A stretch of 64,000 nt of DNA from Ruminococcus flavefaciens (GTDB lineage Bacteria > Bacillota > Clostridia > Oscillospirales > Ruminococcaceae). Made by a program: the position numbers and the translations under genes. Under the pieces are notes generated by a model. It searched no databases. It was given only the letters and a program-made list of their open reading frames with translations, and was not told the DNA's origin. Positions 24,937-32,641 of this stretch are shown one piece after another (the stretch's first letter is position 1; each line of letters starts with the position of its first letter). The stretch covers positions 1-64,000 of the forward strand of contig NZ_FPIP01000011.1 in NCBI RefSeq assembly GCF_900119075.1. Direction: 5' to 3'.

Positions 24937-26109
24937 CTATTTGCTCCTGAATCTGTAGAGTACGCTCTTATAGCAATCCTCATCCTTGAAATATCCGATC
25001 CCAAGAACAATAACGCTGTTATTGTCAAGAACTGCAACGGACTGTATCTCCATATTGTCAGGTATAAGATCAATGTAATTGATGATATTTTCGTACTGCC
25101 AGTCCCTGTCATAAGCGAAAAGCCCGATACCCGAACTCAGGTACAGCAGGTCTTTTCCGTGTCCCATAGTGCCTGCGCATATTCCTGCACTCCTGCTGTT
25201 GCAGCCGAAATCCTCCTTTTTTACGCCCGCCTCTCCTTCCAGCTCATAATATTTCTTATATCTGTAATAGAAATACAAAGCGTCACGGGGCGTGTCGGAA
25301 CAGAAATCAGTGCCTACAAAGCAGAAGTTCCCCTTTGAAGTCATTTTCATAACAGTTGCTCTGTAATAAGGGATATAATTCTCTATTTCGTCCTTTATAC
25401 TACCGCTTTTGTCGGCAACATAATAAGTTGTCCGCTTGCAATCGTCAAATACAGCCTTAGCGGAGATAACCAGCTCGTTATCCCAGCTGTCCTCGCATTT
25501 CAGCCAACATACGGGCCTTTCCTTATCATAGTCTATATCCAGCTTGTTTTCGGAAACGACCTTGCCGTTGGTATCAATCTCAAAGAGTTTGTAGTTCACC
25601 CTTGATGCATGGCTGAAAATGTGGTCAATATAGTCCTGAGGCATATTTTCTTCCTCGGCGTGTCCCGGATCTTTTCCAAGGAAGTATTTAGGCTCCACCG
25701 CTGTGATGAATATTTTTCCGTCGGTAGTTCCCGTTGCCGAATAATAGGCTGTTTTGCCAAGACCGAGGTCGGGAGTTATCTCCGTGATACTGCCGTCTTT
25801 GTCATCAGCAATATACAGCTTCTGTACATCTGCGTCGCCGTATTCCGAAGCATCCGAAACTATCAGGTAACGGCTGTCATTCAGAGCCGAAATTTCGGTG
25901 ATATCATACATATCTCCCGTACCGTTCACCTCAGAGACCTCGTATTCACCGCGGGGAAGCTCCTCAAGGACTGATCCTGCGGTGATGATCTCGGCAGGTG
26001 TACTTTCCTCGTTTTCTTCTGAGCTGCCGTATTTCTCACATGAGACCGCCAGCCCCGATAAAACAGCCATTGTCAGAACGATCCCGACAAGTTTTTTAGT
26101 TCTTTTCAT
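24937..26109 (-). CDS. secreted lipoprotein, possible beta-propeller
   Basis: 390 aa. The signal peptide MKRTKKLVGIVLTMAVLSG is followed by a lipobox-type LAVSC, so Cys is lipidated and the protein sits on the outer face of the membrane. After a Glu/Ser-rich linker come repeated strands with patterns such as SRYLIVSDAS, GKIFITAVEP and DLLYLSSGIG, which suggest a propeller. No enzyme motif. The start is the ATG behind AAAGGAG; 12 upstream codons are excluded. It is last in a four-gene series with the zinc-ribbon proteins. Confidence 0.7.
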   Translation of the reverse strand: MKRTKKLVGIVLTMAVLSGLAVSCEKYGSSEENEESTPAEIITAGSVLEELPRGEYEVSEVNGTGDMYDITEISALNDSRYLIVSDASEYGDADVQKLYIADDKDGSITEITPDLGLGKTAYYSATGTTDGKIFITAVEPKYFLGKDPGHAEEENMPQDYIDHIFSHASRVNYKLFEIDTNGKVVSENKLDIDYDKERPVCWLKCEDSWDNELVISAKAVFDDCKRTTYYVADKSGSIKDEIENYIPYYRATVMKMTSKGNFCFVGTDFCSDTPRDALYFYYRYKKYYELEGEAGVKKEDFGCNSRSAGICAGTMGHGKDLLYLSSGIGLFAYDRDWQYENIINYIDLIPDNMEIQSVAVLDNNSVIVLGIGYFKDEDCYKSVLYRFRSK

Positions 26110-26155
26110 GTTATCTCCTTTTGAAACATGCGTGACATTCGTCACGCCATTGCTT

Positions 26156-26773
26156 TTATTCTCTGTATCTTATATCCATTAATTCGCGCGTACCTTCGAT
26201 GTAAACATCTCTGAGGCGCTTTCCTTTTCCGACCTTTTCCTTTATATCGTCCCTGCTGAAATATACAGGCGAATCATCAAAAGACGGATAAATCCCGACA
26301 GCGTCCGCTGTGTTGCTCCAGCTGTCGGAAACCGCTAAGTACTCCACCCTTCCGTCATGGGCGATTATGAAGAACTCCTTGTCGCTGCTGCCAGTATACT
26401 CGCTGAAATATTCATGGAATCTGCCAATATCGAATTTATAGGATATGGGTATATCCTCGTCGGAATTTATATTGTTCCAGCCGCTGACATCTCCGCCCTC
26501 ACTGCTTATCTTTTGCAGAGCCTTATCTGCCGCCTCTGTCATCTCCTCAGCCACCTTGTTCATATCAGCCATTCTGCCCTGCTTTGACCTCCAGCTCATA
26601 TCAGTGATCACACGCAGCAGCAATACTGCGGCAGCAAACGCAGCTAAGCAAAGTACAGGTATCCCTATGGCAAACAGCAGGGTATAGCTCTTTTTCTTCT
26701 GAGGTGCTGAATGAATACAGCCGCAGACCTCGCCGTCATTGAGCGGTCTTCTGCATTTATTGCAGTATTGCAT
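26156..26773 (-). CDS. zinc-ribbon membrane protein, trio member 1
   Basis: 205 aa from MQYCNKC, which has AAGGAAC upstream. An N-terminal ribbon (CNKC...CGC) is followed by one membrane helix (about 32-55), a long amphipathic helix, and an outer domain with EFFIIAHDGRVEYLAVSDSW...GIYP. The last domain is shared with the two upstream neighbours (FIV..DG..EY.A..ESW...GTYP). It lacks their proline-rich linker. It starts 1-2 bp after the neighbour ends. Function unknown. Confidence 0.6.
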   Translation of the reverse strand: MQYCNKCRRPLNDGEVCGCIHSAPQKKKSYTLLFAIGIPVLCLAAFAAAVLLLRVITDMSWRSKQGRMADMNKVAEEMTEAADKALQKISSEGGDVSGWNNINSDEDIPISYKFDIGRFHEYFSEYTGSSDKEFFIIAHDGRVEYLAVSDSWSNTADAVGIYPSFDDSPVYFSRDDIKEKVGKGKRLRDVYIEGTRELMDIRYRE

Positions 26774-26774
26774 T

Positions 26775-27563
26775 TCAGCGTTCCTTATCGACATATGTGG
26801 AAAGCTTGTATAAAGCGTCCTTATACAGGTCATAGAGACTTGCCTTTTCACCTGCGCTGCCGCCTATGCCGTCGGGATTATACTTCGTTATATTCCTTGC
26901 AGTTCCGCCGGGATATGTACCCACATAGCTCTTTTTTGTCCAGCTTTCGGACAGAGCCGTATATTCTGCACAGCCGTCACTAAAGACGATGAAATAATCA
27001 TAATCCTTGACATCAGAGAAATATCTCTCGAGACCTGCATAAAACTCGCCTGTATCAAAGGGAACTCCGCTGTTTTTACTCTTATCGGAGCTTATGATAT
27101 AGCGTCCTTTCACATTGATACCGCCCTTTGTTTTTTCATCGAGCTCAACTATCGCTGTATTAGCCGCCTTACAAAGTATATTTGCCTTTGAATTGAAGGA
27201 CGACTGCTTTGAACGCTTGGTATAGCCCAGCATTGAAGGCACTAATATTGCCATAAGTATCAGAACGAACACGCTGGCTAATGGTATGATTATCGCCAGT
27301 ATCCACGCATAGCTCTTTTTCGGAGGATTTGCAAGCTGCTGATTGAATGTGGGTACAGGATAGGGCTGGTTGGGATAGGGCTGATTGGGATATGGCTGTC
27401 CGTTATATGGATACGGAGGCGGCTGCATTCCGCCGTTATAGGGCTGACCGCCCTGTGGTGCGGCGTTGTTTGGCTGCTGCATGGGAGCTCCCTGTGCATT
27501 GGCAGTACAATTGCAAACCTCGCCCTCCTGTAAAAACTTTCCGCAATTTATGCAATATGGCAT
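26775..27563 (-). CDS. zinc-ribbon, proline-rich, pilin-like membrane protein, trio member 2
   Basis: 262 aa. Order: zinc ribbon CINCGKF...CNC (1-20), a linker of repeated PYPNQPYPNQPYP, a hydrophobic helix (about 90-115) running into ILVPSMLGYTKRSKQSS, then a C-terminal domain ending ESWTKKSYVGTYPG. The helix and the PSMLGY.KRSK..S...A sequence look like the N-terminal helix of type IV pilins, and the GTYP end resembles Ruminococcus pseudopilins. No prepilin cleavage site precedes the helix. Function unknown. Confidence 0.65.
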   Translation of the reverse strand: MPYCINCGKFLQEGEVCNCTANAQGAPMQQPNNAAPQGGQPYNGGMQPPPYPYNGQPYPNQPYPNQPYPVPTFNQQLANPPKKSYAWILAIIIPLASVFVLILMAILVPSMLGYTKRSKQSSFNSKANILCKAANTAIVELDEKTKGGINVKGRYIISSDKSKNSGVPFDTGEFYAGLERYFSDVKDYDYFIVFSDGCAEYTALSESWTKKSYVGTYPGGTARNITKYNPDGIGGSAGEKASLYDLYKDALYKLSTYVDKER

Positions 27564-27565
27564 TG

Positions 27566-28387
27566 TCACCACTCCTCGTAATTTCGTTTTTTGATATCAT
27601 TCCTGAATTTTTCTACAGCGTCATTGTAAATCCCATTCAGAGTATCATTCTTTTTAATTTGCTCTTTTTCGCCCTTCGGAGAATACTTCAAAGGTGAATA
27701 AGCTACCGCCGAGCCTGTATACTCGGCAGGATATGTGCCTATATAAGTCTTTTTGTCGTTCCAGCTCTCAGCGGCAGCCGAATATACTGCATGACCGTCC
27801 CTGATAACAATGAAATATTCCAGTTCATCGACTTTATCGAAGTAACGCTTCTCTTTTTCGTAGAATTTCTCCACGTCATAGGGAACTGCGATGTTCTTTG
27901 AACTGTCAGAGCTTATGATATAATCGCCCTTTGTATCGACATCGTCTGAATCAAGGTCTACCAAAGAGGAATTTGCCCCCCTGTAGATACTGCTTGCCTT
28001 GTTGTTTATGCTCGTCTGCTTTGATTTCTCCTTGTAGCGCGAAAGCGACGGCACGAATATCGCCAGAAAAATCCCCATCAGTACAAGAGTTACTATGACA
28101 AAGGGGATGATTATGGCAAGTATCCACTTGCTGCTTGGCTTTGGCGGCGGCGGCAGAGCCTGTCCGTCGTAGGCAAACTGATAATTCGGCTGATATGGGT
28201 AGGGCTGATTCGGGTATGGCTGTCCGTTCTGAGGATAGCCGCCGTAGGGCTGCTGCCCGAAGCCCTGCTGTGGGGGTATCGGCTGAGGGGACGGCGTCTG
28301 CTGCACGGGAGCTCCCTGCGCAGTAGCGGTGCAATTGCATACCTCGCCGTCACCGAGCTTTCTTCCGCAGTTTGTACAATAAGGCAT
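27566..28387 (-). CDS. zinc-ribbon, proline-rich, pilin-like membrane protein, trio member 3
   Basis: 273 aa, same plan as its neighbour: CTNCGRK...CNC ribbon, Pro/Gln/Tyr linker (PQPIPPQQGF, PYPNQPYPYQP), helix (about 95-118) ending LAIFVPSLSRYKEKSKQTS, and an outer domain with YFIVIRDGHAVYSAAAESW...GTYP. It is first of the series. A long AT-rich space with hairpins lies upstream. Likely a duplicated family acting at the membrane; no known function. Confidence 0.65.
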   Translation of the reverse strand: MPYCTNCGRKLGDGEVCNCTATAQGAPVQQTPSPQPIPPQQGFGQQPYGGYPQNGQPYPNQPYPYQPNYQFAYDGQALPPPPKPSSKWILAIIIPFVIVTLVLMGIFLAIFVPSLSRYKEKSKQTSINNKASSIYRGANSSLVDLDSDDVDTKGDYIISSDSSKNIAVPYDVEKFYEKEKRYFDKVDELEYFIVIRDGHAVYSAAAESWNDKKTYIGTYPAEYTGSAVAYSPLKYSPKGEKEQIKKNDTLNGIYNDAVEKFRNDIKKRNYEEW

Positions 28388-28644
28388 TTATGTCACTCCT
28401 TTTTGAAGTCGTTTTCTTGAAATATAGCAAACGACAAAAATTTTGGCGTTTGCTATTTACCGATACGCACGGAGCAAACGTAAGTTTGCGAATGTGCGAG
28501 GCAATTTTTATCATTTATTATAGTGAACGTCAAATTTTTTTGATGTTCACTGTAATTATATATCATTTAGCAGTAAAAAGCAAGTGCCGACAAAATAAAA
28601 AGCGTACAGTTCATCTGTCCGCTTATTTTTTTTTGCTCGGAAAA
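28388..28644. other. AT-rich intergenic space with hairpins
   Basis: No convincing gene. It contains ATAGCAAACG/CGTTTGCTAT (28424-28456), AGTGAACGTCAAA/...GATGTTCACT (about 28523-28553) and a stem AAGCGTACAG/CTGTCCGCTT with one mismatch followed by TTATTTTTTTTT (28600-28633), which would terminate plus-strand transcripts. Confidence 0.5.
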
Positions 28645-28708
28645 TGACAAATGTCACTCAAAAAGTGACAAATGACATCTTTAAAACTCCAAATTAAGGT
28701 GATATAAT
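28645..28708 (+). promoter_or_regulatory. promoter with upstream LytTR-style direct repeats
   Basis: TGACAAATG occurs at 28645-28653 and 28666-28674, separated by 12 bp (21-bp period), and the second copy ends 5 bp before a weak -35 TTTAAA (28680-28685). A 17-bp spacer then leads to TATAAT (28703-28708). A weak -35 with two 9-bp repeats 12 bp apart is the layout bound by LytTR-domain activators such as ComE/BlpR/AgrA. The regulator is not identified. Confidence 0.5.
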
Positions 28709-28751
28709 CATATCATACCACAAAGGTAAATAATCAAAATGGAGTGATATT

Positions 28752-28934
28752 ATGGTATTATTGATATTTCTTATAGCAAGCATTGCATTAGCTTCATTGG
28801 ACAGTATCATTAGCATTTTTATGATTATAGGCTTAGTCAGCACCGTAATACGCCTTAGAAAACATTTTTCGCACATGGAAAATGACAACATATACTACAG
28901 AAATAATGACAACACAGATAATATATTCAGATAA
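28752..28934 (+). CDS. small membrane peptide (60 aa)
   Basis: 60 aa. It starts at an ATG 6 bases after GGAG, has a hydrophobic N-terminal half (MVLLIFLIASIALASL then SIFMIIGLVSTVI, one or two helices), a basic patch RLRKH, and an Asn/Asp-rich tail. It is not recognised. Support comes from the RBS, the consensus -10 upstream and the paired direct repeats. No double-glycine leader is seen. It could be a signalling or regulatory membrane peptide; that is a guess. Confidence 0.45.
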   Translation: MVLLIFLIASIALASLDSIISIFMIIGLVSTVIRLRKHFSHMENDNIYYRNNDNTDNIFR

Positions 28935-28940
28935 TAAAAA

Positions 28941-29033
28941 ATGGCGTCCAATGGACGCCATAAACGGGACGCCGAGGACGGCGTCCCCTACAGAATTATC
29001 GTGCGTGGCGGGCGGATAATATCCGCCCCTACA
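28941..29033. repeat. hairpin plus two CCTACA-tailed palindromes
   Basis: ATGGCGTCC/GGACGCCAT (28941-28961) is followed on the minus strand by TTTTTTA and can terminate the AEC transcript. Then come GGGACGCC...GGCGTCCCCTACA (28966-28992) and GGGCGGATAATATCCGCCCC plus TACA (29010-29033), the latter identical to 20709-20732. Confidence 0.7.
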
Positions 29034-29051
29034 AGCTAAGGGCTAAGGGCT

Positions 29052-30008
29052 TCATATGTATCCAAGAGTTTTCAGCAGGAACAGCCAGCCCGTCAGGGTG
29101 AATGCGCTCAAAAGCGTGGTCAGCATTACCGCAAATGCCGTGATAACGCCCTTGTGTCCCAGATTCTTCGCCATTACAAAGCAGCTTCCCGTTGTGGCGC
29201 TTCCAAGCATTACCAGTATGGCTATGAGCTTCTCGCCGCGGAACCCAAGCTTTATTGCTATTGGCAGGAATATTCCGCAGAACAGCAGCAGCTTTATAAA
29301 GGCTATGCCCACCGTTGCAGGCAGATTGTCCTTTGCTTCACCGAATCTGAATGAAGCTCCCAGCGCTATCAGGGATAAGGGAGTCGCCATATTTCCGAGA
29401 TATGTCACGGATTTCGACAGTATCACAGGCTGGGGTATCTTCAGCAGCGACCAGCCTATTCCCACGATTATTCCCAGTATTATGGGGTTCGTGGCTATGC
29501 TCTTGAATGTGCTGAAGAAAAGAGTCTTTTTGCCCCTGCTCCTGTCCTTGTCGGGAGATGTCAGCGCAAGAACTGTCACCGCCGCTATATTGTAAAGGGG
29601 CACTGTTCCCACTATCATCAGCGCCGCCATGGTGGAGTGTCCGTATATGTTGTTGACAAAGGCTATGCCCAGAACAGCCGCACTGCTCCGATAGCTCGCC
29701 TGTATTATCTCGCCCCGTTCTGCCCTGTCCCTGAATAATAAGGAGTACAGAACCGCTATGCCTACGCTGAGAAGCGTTGCGCATATGCAGAACAGCACGA
29801 ATCTGCCGTCCCATACTGCGCGAAAGTCCGCTGTGGACAGGTCCATGAACAACAGCGCAGGCAGAAGCGCTCTGAACACGAAGCGATTTATCTGCGCTGT
29901 GGCGTTGTCGTCAAGAAGCTTTATCCTGTGTACGAACCAGCCGAATACCATCATCAGAAATACGGGAACTGTGGCATTAAGGCTGAATATAAGATTTTTC
30001 AGAAACAA
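29052..30008 (-). CDS. auxin efflux carrier (AEC) family transporter
   Basis: 318 aa, ten predicted membrane helices in two halves. Seen: TVPVFLMMVFGWFVHR at the start, NRFVFRALLPALLF, and the second half beginning NPIILGIIVGIGWSLLKIP. These are typical of bacterial AEC/BASS-like permeases for malate, malonate or other organic acids. The substrate is unknown. It is 15 bp after the DUF5680 gene and probably in one unit. Confidence 0.88.
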   Translation of the reverse strand: MFLKNLIFSLNATVPVFLMMVFGWFVHRIKLLDDNATAQINRFVFRALLPALLFMDLSTADFRAVWDGRFVLFCICATLLSVGIAVLYSLLFRDRAERGEIIQASYRSSAAVLGIAFVNNIYGHSTMAALMIVGTVPLYNIAAVTVLALTSPDKDRSRGKKTLFFSTFKSIATNPIILGIIVGIGWSLLKIPQPVILSKSVTYLGNMATPLSLIALGASFRFGEAKDNLPATVGIAFIKLLLFCGIFLPIAIKLGFRGEKLIAILVMLGSATTGSCFVMAKNLGHKGVITAFAVMLTTLLSAFTLTGWLFLLKTLGYI

Positions 30009-30023
30009 TCTATCACTACCTGT

Positions 30024-30467
30024 TTATTTTATCATCGAGCCGTGAAAATAGCAGTCGTATATCACAGCTCCCCTGTATTCTATGGTCTCATAGCCCTGAA
30101 ACCACTCAAAATCGCCGCTTACCTCGCATTTGTAGGTGTAGTCCCCGTCGGAATACTCCTGCGGTCCGCGGAAGGGCTTCTCAAAGGGCACACGAAGAAG
30201 AGCTTCTTTGAGGAAATCGCCGCTGAAAGGAGTCCCTGTGACTCTGCCGACGTAATTCATGCTCCAATAGGGAACGTCCCCTGTCCAGAGGGCTTCTTCA
30301 CCTGCAAAGCGCTCGCCGCCGAGGAATGTATCGAGGTACATAAGGTCGCCCTCTCGGTACTCAAGGTCGTGAGAGCTCGGGCGTGAAGACGCGGTCTCAG
30401 CTCCCTTGCCAGCGTATGTGGCACATTTTGCTCTTATGAGAAACTGAATTATTTCATCTCTTGTCAT
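30024..30467 (-). CDS. DUF5680 domain protein
   Basis: 147 aa. FLIRAKCATYAGKGAE, SRPSSHDLEYREGDLMYLDTF, then GGERFAGEEALW and YWSMNYVGR match the DUF5680 pattern, which is also found as the C-terminal part of some HTH regulators; here it stands alone. Function unknown, possibly ligand sensing. Confidence 0.75.
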   Translation of the reverse strand: MTRDEIIQFLIRAKCATYAGKGAETASSRPSSHDLEYREGDLMYLDTFLGGERFAGEEALWTGDVPYWSMNYVGRVTGTPFSGDFLKEALLRVPFEKPFRGPQEYSDGDYTYKCEVSGDFEWFQGYETIEYRGAVIYDCYFHGSMIK

Positions 30468-30621
30468 GATTATAGCTCCTGTTTTTGGTTTGATACTTAA
30501 TTTTACTCCTTTTTGCCCGTCTTGTCAATATCAGAGAACTATAATTTCACCAACAAGAATGCCGTTTGTATGCGATAAATTGTGCGTGTCAACAAATTTC
30601 AACGCAATTTTCTTTCTGTAC

Positions 30622-30650
30622 TTGACTTTTTCATCGTTTTGTACTATAAT
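30622..30650 (+). promoter_or_regulatory. tRNA operon promoter
   Basis: TTGACT (30622-30627), 17 bp, TATAAT (30645-30650), 32 bp before tRNA-Met. Confidence 0.85.
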
Positions 30651-30682
30651 AATTTAGTCGCAGGTGACGCCTGCATATTTGT

Positions 30683-30759
30683 GGCGGCATAGCTCAGTTG
30701 GCTAGAGTACTCGGTTCATACCCGATTGGTCGTTGGTTCGAATCCTACTGCCGCTACCA
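30683..30759 (+). tRNA. tRNA-Met (CAT), elongator-like
   Basis: 77 nt including the encoded CCA. Acceptor GGCGGCA/TGCCGCT, D arm GCTC...GAGT, anticodon loop TTCATAC, T loop TTCGAAT. Two stem positions do not pair (C27-U43 and U51-U63), and G1 pairs with U72. It lacks the initiator features. It is transcribed with tRNA-Glu. Confidence 0.9.
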
Positions 30760-30762
30760 CAT

Positions 30763-30837
30763 GGCCCGTTGGTCAAGAGGTTAAGACATCGCCCTTTCAC
30801 GGCGGAATCATGGGTTCAATTCCCGTACGGGTCACCA
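30763..30837 (+). tRNA. tRNA-Glu (TTC)
   Basis: 75 nt including CCA. Acceptor GGCCCGT/ACGGGTC, anticodon loop CTTTCAC, T arm GGGTTCAATTCCC. The 3' end from 30815 is the attachment site of the integrated element and is repeated at 44618-44642. Confidence 0.96.
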
Positions 30838-30839
30838 TT
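30815..30839 (+). mobile_element. attL of the integrated element (tRNA-Glu 3' end)
   Basis: The 25-base core starts TTCAATTCCCG, ends GGGTCACCATT, and is repeated exactly at 44618-44642. It is next to the integrase end of the element, as is usual for tRNA-targeting tyrosine integrases. Confidence 0.9.
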
Positions 30840-30846
30840 TAGCAAT

Positions 30847-30878
30847 CCCACAGATGGCTTAGAATAGCCGTTTGTGGG
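30847..30878 (+). terminator. terminator just inside attL
   Basis: CCCACAGATGGCT pairs with AGCCGTTTGTGGG (one mismatch), followed by TTTTCTTTTTT. It ends the tRNA transcript at the element border; the second att copy has an analogous but different terminator at 44651-44688. Confidence 0.8.
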
Positions 30879-30919
30879 TTTTCTTTTTTCTAAAGATCAG
30901 GCTTTGGCACTTGTTTGGC

Positions 30920-30989
30920 ACTTATTATCTTTTAACTATTAATTTGGGTATCCGCAGAGCTTTCGCTCTGCGGTACTTTTTTGCTCATA
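30920..30989 (+). repeat. 70-bp repeat containing a terminator, copy 1
   Basis: This 70-base segment is exactly repeated at 57463-57532. It carries the hairpin CCGCAGAG-CTTTCG-CTCTGCGG followed by TACTTTTTT, a plus-strand terminator, and includes the integrase stop codon. A related hairpin follows the second att at 44758-44788. Confidence 0.85.
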
Positions 30990-32229
30990 ATGCCAGTGTC
31001 TGCTGCTCGGTCTCGGCTTCGGTATCGTCCTCGGCAGGACTTTCTTCCTCTGTGCCTATATCGTTTGTGAAACTCAGCGCATTGCTTATCGCATCGCAGT
31101 TGCGAGCCTTGGCTTCCTGAAACATATGAGAATACAGGTTCAAGGTAGTTCCTACGACGCTGTGTCCCATATCCGAGGATACCGCTACTACATCAACGCC
31201 CTCAAATATCAGGAGGCTTGCATGAAGATGTCGCAGTGAATGGATATTCTTGAACGGCACTCCGATACGCTCACAGTAGCCTTTAAGCCACTCGAACGGT
31301 GTCTGCGGATTCATCGGTGCTCCGTTCCATTTGGTGAACAGTCTGTCATGGTCTTCCCACTTGGTGCCGAGCTGTGCAGCTTCTGCCTCCTGTTCAGCTT
31401 TGAAGTGTTTGAGCAAGTTCATTATAGAGACAGGCATCTTGGACACTCGCTTTGACTTTCTTGTTTTCGTGGTATCGGTATAAATGCCCTTCTCGGCTGT
31501 ATACTGTGATGTTCGGCGGACGTGGATAATATTGTTCTCAAAGTCGATGTCCTTCCATTCCAGTCCCAGCATTTCGCTGCGGCGGTAACCACTGTATATT
31601 GCAAGCAGCAGGTAGACCTGATACTTCATCGGCTCGCCTCTCAGGTTCTCATACAGCTTCTTCACCTCATCTATGGTGTAGATCTGCTTTTCGTCCTGTT
31701 CCTGTTTCGGCACATATACTCGTCTGCAAGGATTGTCCGTCAGCATTCCCATGCGTATCGAATAGCTGAACACATCGCTGATGAAACTCAGATGGTGCAC
31801 TGCCGTTTTCCTCGACAGCGGCTTACCCGTGTTCATATTCTTGCCGTTGACAAGCATATCGGTCACGAACTTCTGAATATCCCGAGCCGTTATCTTGTCG
31901 AGCCGCTTGTGACCTATTGCAGGATAGACACGCTTGGTGAGCTGTTTCATTCGTGCATATGAGGTCGGTCTGAGATTGACTTTGGCATATTCCTCAAACC
32001 ACTGCTCTGCGAATTTCTCGAACTTGACAGCCGATGTTATCTGTCCCCTCTTGCATTCTTCCTCGAACAGGACAGCCTGACGAGTGAGTTCCTTTTCGAT
32101 TTGTTTCGGTGTCATACCCGGCTCGGGCTTGTAGCTCTTGAACTGATTACGCTGCTTACCGTCTACGCCGTAGCCGCATGACACTCTTATCTGATACGTT
32201 CCTTCCGAACGCTTTCTGATTGTCGCCAT
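30985..32229 (-). CDS. int: tyrosine recombinase (integrase) of element 1
   Basis: 414 aa from the ATG behind GGAGG (the 17 upstream codons read through the promoter). It has an N-terminal arm-binding region (IRKRSEGTYQIRVSCGYG), a SAM-like core-binding domain (about 60-150), and a catalytic domain with Arg in SGYRRSEMLGL, HSLRHLHASLL, MGHS and the nucleophile Tyr in LNLYSHMF. The tail after residue 385 is acidic and low complexity. It catalyses integration at tRNA-Glu. It is about four-fifths identical to the integrase at 44786-46015 by eye. Confidence 0.95.
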   Translation of the reverse strand: MATIRKRSEGTYQIRVSCGYGVDGKQRNQFKSYKPEPGMTPKQIEKELTRQAVLFEEECKRGQITSAVKFEKFAEQWFEEYAKVNLRPTSYARMKQLTKRVYPAIGHKRLDKITARDIQKFVTDMLVNGKNMNTGKPLSRKTAVHHLSFISDVFSYSIRMGMLTDNPCRRVYVPKQEQDEKQIYTIDEVKKLYENLRGEPMKYQVYLLLAIYSGYRRSEMLGLEWKDIDFENNIIHVRRTSQYTAEKGIYTDTTKTRKSKRVSKMPVSIMNLLKHFKAEQEAEAAQLGTKWEDHDRLFTKWNGAPMNPQTPFEWLKGYCERIGVPFKNIHSLRHLHASLLIFEGVDVVAVSSDMGHSVVGTTLNLYSHMFQEAKARNCDAISNALSFTNDIGTEEESPAEDDTEAETEQQTLAL

Positions 32230-32258
32230 ATATTTAAAAACCTCCGTTTCAAAACTAT

Positions 32259-32320
32259 GGCGCATTTCCTCCACCGACATTATACCACAGAGCTGCGGAA
32301 ATGTCTACCAGAAATGCGCC
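32259..32320 (-). promoter_or_regulatory. integrase promoter inside an inverted repeat
   Basis: On the minus strand TAGACA (32302-32307), 17 bp, TATAAT (32279-32284). The promoter is bracketed by a perfect 10-bp inverted repeat GGCGCATTTC (32259-32268) / GAAATGCGCC (32311-32320). The same arrangement occurs before the second integrase, which supports a repressor or excisionase operator. Confidence 0.7.
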
Positions 32321-32355
32321 GTTCGTGTCAAGAATTTACTTTACTGATGAATCGC

Positions 32356-32550
32356 TCACGCTGTTTCTCCACGGAGATATCTCAGAAAAAGCTCCTTGTT
32401 GATGAGATACTTTTTCCCTGCCATGATGTGCGGCACTTGGTCATTGATGCACATCTGACGGACTCTGTATTCGGTCAGCCCTTCCACAAGAGCTGCCGCC
32501 TCCTTTATGGTCAGCATTACGATTTTAGTTTCTGTTTTGTTTTCTGCCAT
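32356..32550 (-). CDS. excisionase-like helix-turn-helix protein
   Basis: 64 aa. LTIKEAAALVEGLTEYRVRQMC is a MerR/excisionase-type winged helix start, and HIMAGKKYLINKELFLRYL the wing and C-terminal helix. Such proteins bend DNA at att sites and direct excision. It starts after AAGGAG and lies directly upstream of the integrase. A frameshifted homologue is at 46119-46309. Confidence 0.85.
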   Translation of the reverse strand: MAENKTETKIVMLTIKEAAALVEGLTEYRVRQMCINDQVPHIMAGKKYLINKELFLRYLRGETA

Positions 32551-32641
32551 TCAATCATACTCCTTCTCGTTGTCTTGTTCATGTTTCCTGTGATTATTAC
32601 GTTGTTCATTTTAATCTTTCCTTTCGTTATTTGATTGGGCA

